Shown here one piece after another: positions 57,726 through 64,000 of a stretch of DNA of 64,000 bases. Source of the stretch: Lactobacillus kefiranofaciens (lineage in GTDB: Bacteria > Bacillota > Bacilli > Lactobacillales > Lactobacillaceae); the NCBI RefSeq assembly GCF_900103655.1, contig NZ_FMXC01000005.1:27949-91948 (forward strand), given 5' to 3'. Under the pieces are notes generated by a model. The model was given only the letters and a program-made list of their open reading frames with translations, had not been told where the DNA came from and ran no database searches. Numbering within the stretch: position 1 is the stretch's first letter; each line of letters starts with the position of its first letter. Position numbers and translations under genes: made by a program.

Positions 57726-59419
57726 CTAAATTCCGTAACCGAATAATACAAACCAGCCTAAAATACTAATCAACAATAAAGCTTTAAACCAAATTGGCGT
57801 GATAAATTGTAAACTAGCTATATTTCTACCCTTTTTAGCTTTGACAATTGTTTGCGTAATAGTATTTTGCTTTAGCTTAGTTTGCAATTTACCATTCAAG
57901 GTCAAGCGTGATTGATGATACATTACAATCGGCAACATCTTCATCTTTGCCTTTTTGCTATTCCAAGTAAGAAATAGCTTGTTCCCTTTCACATGATAAT
58001 GATAATGCTTAGCCTGATCTAAAATCTTCTTTTGATACGTAACGTTTGATGCATGTTTGGTATATGGTAAATAATCTGGTTCAGTATGGTTACCAGCCTT
58101 AAAAAGAGAATCATTATTGGTATAACGCAAAATATGCTGCAGCTTCTTGCGATGTTTCGTAATTTTACTGTATCTTTGAATAATCACAACATAATTTGGA
58201 TCAAGAAATTCTAATGTTCTTTGCCGATTAATCGCATAATTAACTGATAAATTTTGACTAAAAGTTAAGACCAGGCCTACTATAATGAGCACATCAGTTA
58301 ATTTGTCTTTTTTCTTCATTAAATTGGTCATCGAAATTCCTACTCCGAGCAAAATCAACGGCCAGGCACCAACTGCCAGACGATACGGAAATTGGAGGAA
58401 AGATTTTAAGCTAGGAAAATGTGCCTGAATCTGGGCCCAGGGCATTAAACTTGATGCAAGCAATAAAATCACTAGCGCAATGATTGTCACCATCGTATTA
58501 AGGACTGATTCGCGTAAATGAGTTAAAACATAAATCAATTGGAAAACAAGCAACAAGACCATTGAGATTAATAAAAAGCCATGAAGGTTAATGAATTTTT
58601 TATACTTAACTACGTGATAATACAGGTTATATTGATTAGGCAGAGAAATCTTATTGTGTGAGTATAAAACTAGCAGTCCTCCCCAAACATTGGCCGTTAA
58701 GACTAATGTCGTACCAAGCGCTTTGAAGAAATCTATTATCATTTGCTTTTTTGCTGAAGTTTTAACTAAGGCATAGATGGCAAATGGCACAAAAGTGCAT
58801 GCAATGTAAACCGTTGATAACAGGTGTACTTGCGCGATCAGCGACATAATTAAAGCTAAACTTAGCCAAAGAATTGGCTTACGTTCATCGTTAATCATGT
58901 ATAGTACCTGCATCATCGCATACGGCGCTAGTGCCGCACCCCACGCCATAAAATTAAAACGCAGAATGCCGGCTACGATGCCAAATTGCAAATAAATCAA
59001 GGCAAGCAAAATAGCAATAACTTCGTCAACATTAGCCTTCAACGCTAAACGATACATCCCAATTCCAGCGATTAACAGCACAGTGAAAACAGTTAAAATC
59101 TGAAAATTAAACCAATTATGTACTAAAAGCAGTAAAAAGCCACCGATGTAAGCTAAAAATGGCCCATAAACTGCATTAAAAATTCTCCCTGAGTGACTAA
59201 AAGCAAAATTAGTTTGAAAATATGAAAAATTTCCGGTCTTAATTTGCATACTAGTATCATAAAAACGCTGAAAATGAAGCAATGCATCGCTAGTCAAAAG
59301 AACCGCATGATTCAAAATTTGGAACCTAATCATTAAATAAATTCCAAGTAAATGACCACATACGGATAAATGGCTAAGCCAATCTTATTCCAATCTATCT
59401 TTTTTATATTAGTTCCCAC
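57726..59419 (-). pseudogene. GT-C/YfhO-like membrane glycosyltransferase, probably frameshifted near its 5' end
   Basis: The main frame (535 codons from an ATG at 59333) has about ten hydrophobic helices, a large C-terminal extracytoplasmic domain (about 370-510) and a final helix. This is the plan of the YfhO-type enzymes that move sugars from polyprenyl phosphate to wall or lipoteichoic polymers. Directly upstream, a GTG at 59419 with AAGGAAA opens 28 codons (GTNIKKIDWNKIGLAIYPYV...) whose end is the first half of a transmembrane helix. The frame meets a TAA overlapping the ATG. Shifting by one base joins this peptide to the main frame in one uninterrupted helix (Y-L-G-I-Y-L). Either a one-base loss broke the gene, or the peptide is a coupled leader. 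Third gene of the GtrA-GtrB unit. Confidence 0.7.
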
Positions 59420-59442
59420 TTTTTATTTCCTTTTCCTATCTG

Positions 59443-60369
59443 CTACTTTTTCTCTTTAACAATATAAATTGGTCGATTTTTCACTTGCAAATAAATCCTG
59501 CCTACATAATGACCGATAATTCCAAGGCATAGCAGTTGAATTCCACCAATTAATAGAATAATGGAAACTAGGCTTGCCCAGCCAAAGATACTTGAACTAG
59601 GAGTAATAATTTTTCTAACAATCACGAAAATGAGTCCAGCAATTGATAGGATAAAGGAAATTATGCCAATCCAAACAGATAAATCTAAGGGAGCCTGCGA
59701 AAAATCTGCGATTCCGCTTAAAGCATACTTAAATAATTTTTTAGTTGTCCAGTCCGTTTTACCAGCAACACGCTCTACATTATGGTATTCTAAATACTTT
59801 GTTTTAAAGCCAACCCAAGAAAAAATTCCTTTAGAAAAGCGGCTGTATTCTGGCATTGATAAAACAGCATTAACCATTTGACGCGTCATCATGCGATAAT
59901 CTCGAGCACCTGGAACAATTTCAGTTTTAGAAATTTTATTAATAACTTTATAAAACTGATCACTCAAAAATGACTTAAATTTACTTTCACCCGTACGATC
60001 GACTCTGCGGCATCCCACAGCATCATACTTGCCAGTTTGAAGAAGACGATACATCTTAGGCAAAAACTCGGGTGGATCCTGTAAATCCACATCCATTAAA
60101 ACGATATAATCTCCTGTAGCTGCCTTAAGTCCAGCATAAATCGCGGATTCCTTACCAAAATTTCTTGAGAAAGAAATATAATGCACTGCAGGATTTTCTT
60201 GGTGCAATTTTTTTATTTCTTGTAAAGTATTGTCTTTAGAGCCATCATCTACTAGCCAATATTCAGCTTTAACTGGCATCTTTTGCAATACTTTCTGCGT
60301 CGCGGCATAAAAAAGCGGAACAGTTTCCTGTTCGTTGAAACATGGTACAACAATTGACAAATTCTTCAT
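59443..60369 (-). CDS. Polyprenyl-phosphate glycosyltransferase, GtrB/CsbB type
   Basis: The family loads a sugar from a nucleotide donor on undecaprenyl phosphate. The 308-residue product has a GT2 domain (IVVPCFNEQETVP at residues 6-18, VDDGS about 41-45, DVDLQDPPEF about 94-103) and two C-terminal membrane helices (about 230-300). It overlaps the preceding GtrA-like gene by 4 nt and leads to the GT-C gene after 23 nt. This trio makes up a three-component glycosylation system. Confidence 0.9.
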   Translation of the reverse strand: MKNLSIVVPCFNEQETVPLFYAATQKVLQKMPVKAEYWLVDDGSKDNTLQEIKKLHQENPAVHYISFSRNFGKESAIYAGLKAATGDYIVLMDVDLQDPPEFLPKMYRLLQTGKYDAVGCRRVDRTGESKFKSFLSDQFYKVINKISKTEIVPGARDYRMMTRQMVNAVLSMPEYSRFSKGIFSWVGFKTKYLEYHNVERVAGKTDWTTKKLFKYALSGIADFSQAPLDLSVWIGIISFILSIAGLIFVIVRKIITPSSSIFGWASLVSIILLIGGIQLLCLGIIGHYVGRIYLQVKNRPIYIVKEKK

Positions 60370-60782
60370 TTATTATTCCTGACTTTTTTAAAAGTAATTA
60401 TCTTATTGATAATAAATTGAATCAAAGTTGCGACAAAGGTAGCTACAATTTTTACAATCAAGTGCGGATATCCCAATTGATTAACAAAAATAAATAGCGA
60501 CAGTGTCGTAAAGACAGTGGTGATTTGTCCAACAAGAAAATATGAAATAAAGCGAACTATCAAATGATCATGAACCTTAAAATTAGTGTATGAATTCCAA
60601 AAGAAGTTATTGATTATTCCGCAAGTTGACGAAATGATATTGGCGATTTCAACATTAACCTTAAAATAGGTCAGAATCGTATAGATGCCAAAATCAACGA
60701 CTAAGCCTAAGATACCAATTAGCACATATTTTACTAGTTGAACAAAACTCTCTGAATTAATTATTTCTCTTATCTTAACCAT
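60366..60782 (-). CDS. GtrA-family membrane protein (sugar-lipid translocase candidate)
   Basis: The 138-residue product has four transmembrane helices, with the family core FVQLVKYVLIGILGLVVDFG near residue 14, FFWNSYTNFK, and FISYFLVGQIT. GtrA/GtcA proteins are thought to flip the lipid-linked sugar produced by the GtrB-type enzyme. First gene of the surface glycosylation unit. No clear Shine-Dalgarno is seen at the ATG at 60782. Confidence 0.88.
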   Translation of the reverse strand: MVKIREIINSESFVQLVKYVLIGILGLVVDFGIYTILTYFKVNVEIANIISSTCGIINNFFWNSYTNFKVHDHLIVRFISYFLVGQITTVFTTLSLFIFVNQLGYPHLIVKIVATFVATLIQFIINKIITFKKVRNNK

Positions 60783-60862
60783 AATTATTTAACTATTAGT
60801 TCTGCAGTATACTACCTTCCTTATTATTTAAATATATTGAAAACAAGCATAGGCTTTGCTAT

Positions 60863-61960
60863 TTACTTAATCCATTGATTACCGCCTAAATTGTAGACGC
60901 GCTTGCCGTGATATTTAGCTACCGCAAAATAATTCCAATGACTGTGTGCACGCAAGGTTTTACCAGCTGACTTCTTAAAATAAAGATCCGTCCAAACCGG
61001 CGTTGCTTGATCAACCTTAACCAAGCCGACTTGGGCACGAGGAGCCAAAGAATCATGGTGAGCCAGATTCTGCTCGTTGAGCCACATGTTAGGCTGAACA
61101 TGATACCAAAGTCGATTATTTACCAATTTAACCTGATCTGCTTTTACTTGATGACCATTATTTAACTTAAGATTGGCGGCAAGATTTTCAGTAGGAAAAG
61201 TTACTGGTTGATAATAAATGCGAAAATAATTATTTTCTTGCAAAATTTTTGCCAAACGAACTGGGAAATCAGTCAATAAGCCGGTAACACCCTTATCAGG
61301 ATTTAAAAACTTGTGCATCTGCTTATTGCTGTTCACACCCCAGAGCATGTACTTTTTGTTTTTATCATGTAAATAGTTGGCCGCATCTGCAGTATAAAAG
61401 CTAGCAGCAAAATCTTGACTGTGACCTGTTGCCTTGTAAGAGCCAGCAAGCTGCGTGCGCGGAATTTTGGGTACAAGACGAGCAAGCTTCTTGAGTGCAG
61501 CACTAGAAAATGATTCAAATAAAATCCGTTTTTGTAAATGATACTTATTAAGTAACTCAACTATTCTTTTAGCATCTTCGCCATCGCCTTTTGGCTCTAA
61601 CATAAATTTCACTTGCGGATTGTTTTGATAACGTTGAAAAACTTCTTCGAGTGAATGAATGCTTTCGCCGCTTTGATTACGATAATTAGTTAGCTTTTTA
61701 AAATTGTTCTTCTCAATTGCTTCATCCACGCCAAAAACGCGACTCAGATTATCATCGTGACTGACAACTAAAACATGGTCGCTGCTTTCTTGCAAATCTA
61801 GTTCTAAATAATCAACTTGTGCGCAAACAGCACGGTCATACGCTGCAAAGCTGTGTTCAGCGTATTTTCCCTGCTCGTTATCACCGCGGTGAGCGATGTT
61901 CATGAACCCACAATTAAATGGAAACATCGCTAGAAAAATTATTGTGATGAGCTTTTTCAT
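60863..61960 (-). CDS. Secreted glycerophosphodiester phosphodiesterase with a C-terminal surface-attachment region
   Basis: The 365-residue product starts with a signal peptide (MKKLITIIFLAMFPFNCGF). The GDPD domain follows (about 22-245): catalytic NIAHRGDNE, then ELDLQES and HDDNLSRVFG, and LEPKGDG. The C-terminal 100 residues show two repeated aromatic units, the last RVYNLGGNQWIK. They resemble SLAP/SH3-type wall-binding repeats of Lactobacillus surface proteins. It likely degrades glycerophosphodiesters at the cell surface. It precedes the glycosylation genes but seems separately transcribed. Confidence 0.85.
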   Translation of the reverse strand: MKKLITIIFLAMFPFNCGFMNIAHRGDNEQGKYAEHSFAAYDRAVCAQVDYLELDLQESSDHVLVVSHDDNLSRVFGVDEAIEKNNFKKLTNYRNQSGESIHSLEEVFQRYQNNPQVKFMLEPKGDGEDAKRIVELLNKYHLQKRILFESFSSAALKKLARLVPKIPRTQLAGSYKATGHSQDFAASFYTADAANYLHDKNKKYMLWGVNSNKQMHKFLNPDKGVTGLLTDFPVRLAKILQENNYFRIYYQPVTFPTENLAANLKLNNGHQVKADQVKLVNNRLWYHVQPNMWLNEQNLAHHDSLAPRAQVGLVKVDQATPVWTDLYFKKSAGKTLRAHSHWNYFAVAKYHGKRVYNLGGNQWIK

Positions 61961-62047
61961 TCGTTTATCCCTTCTGCGTTTTATATTCTTTATTCTAGTA
62001 TTAATAGTTGAAGTACGCCATACTATATATTACGAGGAGGGCCAGTC

Positions 62048-62218
62048 ATGAAGATTATCACACTAACCGATTTACGAAAAGATTTATTCAAGATTATAAT
62101 GGCTAAAAAAGAATATCATCATTTAAAGGAATTAGAATATCTAGAAAAAACTGGTACTTTAAATACTATAATGAAACGGATTAATAATTCCACGGATGAT
62201 GACTTCGTTGAATTATAA
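62048..62218 (+). pseudogene. Phd/YefM-type antitoxin remnant with an internal deletion
   Basis: A 56-residue frame begins MKIITLTDLRKDLFKII, as in Phd/YefM antitoxins, and continues with KKEYHHLKELEYLEKTGTLN and MKRINN...DDDF, the usual C-terminal part. About 25-30 residues that normally lie between (a strand region and second helix of the DNA-binding fold) are missing. GAGGAGG precedes the ATG. No toxin gene follows; a terminator comes at 62229. It looks like an orphan antitoxin that lost both partner and core. Confidence 0.6.
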
Positions 62219-62228
62219 CAATCCCAAA

Positions 62229-62268
62229 TAAAAAGCGAGATGTATCATTCAATACATTCTCGCTCTTT
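62229..62268. terminator. Bidirectional terminator between the antitoxin remnant and the SLAP-type gene
   Basis: The stem AGCGAGA-TGTAT/ATACA-TTCTCGCT with a one-nt bulge has A- and T-runs at its ends. Confidence 0.8.
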
Positions 62269-62281
62269 TAGTTTTGATATA

Positions 62282-63721
62282 TTATTTATTCTTCTCTTTT
62301 AAGTTAATATTTTCTTTTCTTACCCAATAACCAGATTTTGCATGACCTTTACCATAGCTTTTAATATGATAGAAAACTGAGTCTTTTATAAATTTCTTTT
62401 GATCAAATATTACTTTCTTGTTCTTAGCTATATACTTTTTAAGATATTTACCTTTAGAGTTATACAATCTAACTTTAGACTTCTTTGAAGCTTTAATAGT
62501 ATAACTAATATTAACTTTTTGAGTCTTAAGCTTTTTACCAACATTAGCTGCCTTGACATAATACGGCTTATCCTTAGCAATTCTATAAAATAGTTTACCG
62601 TTAATAGTCTTCTTAGCATAAATCTTGATATCATTATAAGCTTTAAGTACCGCATAGTTACCCTTATTATGGGTATACTTTATTGCGCCACCTTTAACGT
62701 ATTCATAAGTAAGAGCATTTCCATGTTCATCATAAACAAACGCGTTATGAATTAGCATTACCTTTCCAATATCAACAGGCTCATCATCAATAGTTGGCTT
62801 TTCATTTGAAATTTTAGCAACATCAGATTGAGATAAGTCTTTAGGTTCAAATGGTGTACCATCATCAATTGGATCGGTTCCCCAATTTGCATCAGAAGCA
62901 TCAATAATTGGTTCATCAGTTTTATCTACATCTTTTGAATCAGGACCAATTATATCTTCCCTATGACCATTCTCATCAATTTTATCTGCTGGTTTCCCAT
63001 CTTCAGATGTATGTGGAATATCAATCAGTTTGTCTTCTTCAGTGCCATCTTCTTTTACAAATTAAAATATAACTGGAGGGGTTACCTGTTCAGATCCTAG
63101 ATCAACATCTACTACTGGATTGCCATATTTATCTGTTTCTGGACTAACTGCTTCAGGTAAATTACCGTCTTCATCTGCTTGTTCTTCTAAATAAGTACTA
63201 CCATCTTTTTCTGTTGTTCTTATAACCCTATCTTGTATATTCTTTGGTAATTCATTATTTTCAGATAATTCACTTTTAAATTGTTTTTTAGCTTCTGTTA
63301 CTGGATCTGAATAATTTGAAGTACCGTTTAATTTATCATGAATATCTTTTTGAACTTTCCATTTATAACATTTATTAGGCATAGTATTAGCTAAACCAGC
63401 CGATATGGCAATCTTATATCCTGGTTGTAGCAACATTGGCTGATCATCTTGTCGACTAACCGTTTGTCCCTTTTCATTTTCAATCGTTAATACATTCTCT
63501 TGATTCCAATTTTCTAATCTGTATCCACGCTCATTTTCTATTGCCTTAATCTCATCTTCTGTCATATCATCAACAGATTTATTGCCAATATAGGTATCAT
63601 CTCTTTCTGTTACAAGATTATTATCATACTTAATATGAACATGTTTATTAAAATAATTAACAACATCATCATCCGTTAATTCGAAACTGTCAAATCTTTT
63701 GTGTAAATAGATCTTTCTCAT
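62282..63721 (-). pseudogene. S-layer-associated (SLAP-domain) protein gene, 5'-truncated by an IS and interrupted by an ochre codon
   Basis: A single frame covers 480 codons, from 63721 to a stop at 62282, with one TAA at 63062-63064. Downstream of that TAA 101 codons of acidic linker and 158 codons with two SLAP-type repeats (NAFVYDEHGNALTYEYVKGG, LFYRIAKDKPYYVKAANV, KSKVRLYNSKGKYLKKYI) continue without a break. The first dozen codons (MRKIYLHKRFDSF) are read from the end of the adjacent IS, and there is no signal peptide. The gene therefore lost its 5' end by insertion, and its C-terminal part is cut off by the ochre. Not functional unless suppressed. Confidence 0.8.
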
Positions 63722-64000
63722 AGATTGATTTTTTATTCTTTATTTAATCAAAGTAAGATTCTAAGGTGTCCTGAACCTGACCAAAGCCTTTGTGAATTCG
63801 GTTGAAGTAGCGGTCATTGTAACTCATTGCTTGGATGCCAATGAAAGTATCAAGCGACTGTTCAGTCGGAAACTCTGCTTTGGGCTTAGCCTTGCGCTTA
63901 ATGACGTTGTTAAAAGATTCAATCATGTTGGTAGAGTAAATTGAAGCTCTGATCTGCTTAGGATAATTATAGAAGACCAGTAGGTCCGGCTCGATGTCTT
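63684..64000 (-). mobile_element. IS256-family insertion sequence, end fragment
   Basis: The transposase 3' end (63744-64000) and the sequence beyond its stop, through a terminal repeat candidate at about 63684-63710 (plus strand GAAACTGTCAAATCTTTTGT), form the distal end of an element that continues off the right edge. The IR is read as a typical IS256-family end, but the partner copy is not in the window, so limits and target duplication are not proven. Confidence 0.65.
63744..64000 (-). CDS. IS256-family (Mutator-type) transposase, C-terminal end
   Basis: The visible 84 codons include IYSTNMIESFNNVIKRK, the C-terminal segment of the Mutator family containing the last acid of the DDE triad (the Glu in MIESFNN). 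AEFPTEQSLDTFIG and the ending QDTLESYFD follow. The gene is open to the right edge, and its 5' part lies outside the window. L. helveticus is known to carry IS256-type elements, for instance IS1201. Confidence 0.85.
   Translation of the reverse strand, partial: DIEPDLLVFYNYPKQIRASIYSTNMIESFNNVIKRKAKPKAEFPTEQSLDTFIGIQAMSYNDRYFNRIHKGFGQVQDTLESYFD

Noticed and set aside
62282..62758. Separate 158-residue secreted SLAP protein
   Set aside because: It has no signal peptide or Shine-Dalgarno, and the frame continues upstream to the ochre at 63062; it is the C-terminus of the interrupted gene.

Overview
The window is about 64 kb of AT-rich chromosome from a Lactobacillus of the acidophilus/delbrueckii group. 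The evidence is the gene order (mraZ-to-divIVA cluster running into ileS, mreBCD-radC-folC-valS, coaD-sepM-comEA-comEC-holA), S-layer-associated (SLAP-type) C-terminal domains, an IS256-family transposase, and several broken genes. The set resembles Lactobacillus helveticus and relatives. The species is an inference; genus-level placement is firm. Nearly everything lies on the minus strand. The exceptions are rpsT, def, rpoY-rnjA, a 44-residue membrane peptide gene at 48680, and a small antitoxin-like remnant at 62048.

Layout by position. 0-8 kb: an amino-acid permease start, a small membrane protein, engB-clpX, tig, tuf, and a TPR gene with rnjB. 8-9 kb: rpsO and rpsT fire divergently from back-to-back promoters. 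9-16.6 kb: holA, comEC (broken by an in-frame amber codon), comEA, sepM, coaD, rsmD, ylbG, ftsW. 16.6-21.6 kb: typA with a terminator-like leader hairpin, def, an intergenic region holding a candidate small RNA gene, then rpoY-rnjA. 21.7-27.2 kb: a NERD-domain protein and its unknown partner, recD2, a TPR protein and a histidine phosphatase. 27.2-34.7 kb: a T-box-controlled operon ileS-csp-nudF-(membrane protein)-mtnN-iscS-DUF1831-mnmA, in which IscS and MnmA cooperate in tRNA 2-thiolation. 34.7-48.1 kb: the division and cell-wall cluster mraZ-rsmH-ftsL-pbp-mraY-murD-murG-ftsQ-ftsA-ftsZ-sepF-ylmG-ylmH-divIVA, with a three-repeat MraZ operator. 48.2-56.9 kb: small membrane proteins, mreBCD, radC, a HAD phosphatase, folC, and valS with its own T-box.

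56.9-64 kb is accessory. It holds a type III toxin-antitoxin locus (a ToxN/AbiQ-like RNase preceded by a repeat RNA and an attenuating terminator) and a GtrA/GtrB/GT-C surface glycosylation operon whose third gene looks frameshifted. It also holds a secreted glycerophosphodiesterase, an internally deleted Phd/YefM-type antitoxin remnant, and an S-layer-associated protein gene that lost its 5' end to an IS256-type element and carries an internal ochre codon.

Three observations stand out. First, comEA and radC share an almost identical promoter/leader block (T-run plus GCGTAATAA, then a G-rich Shine-Dalgarno), which looks like a late-competence promoter box, while comEC itself is interrupted. 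Second, the type III toxin-antitoxin module lies beside valS. Third, a minus-strand small RNA candidate, about 129 nt with a strong promoter, tandem 25-nt repeats and an intrinsic terminator, lies between def and rpoY. All calls come from reading sequence; no database search was run.
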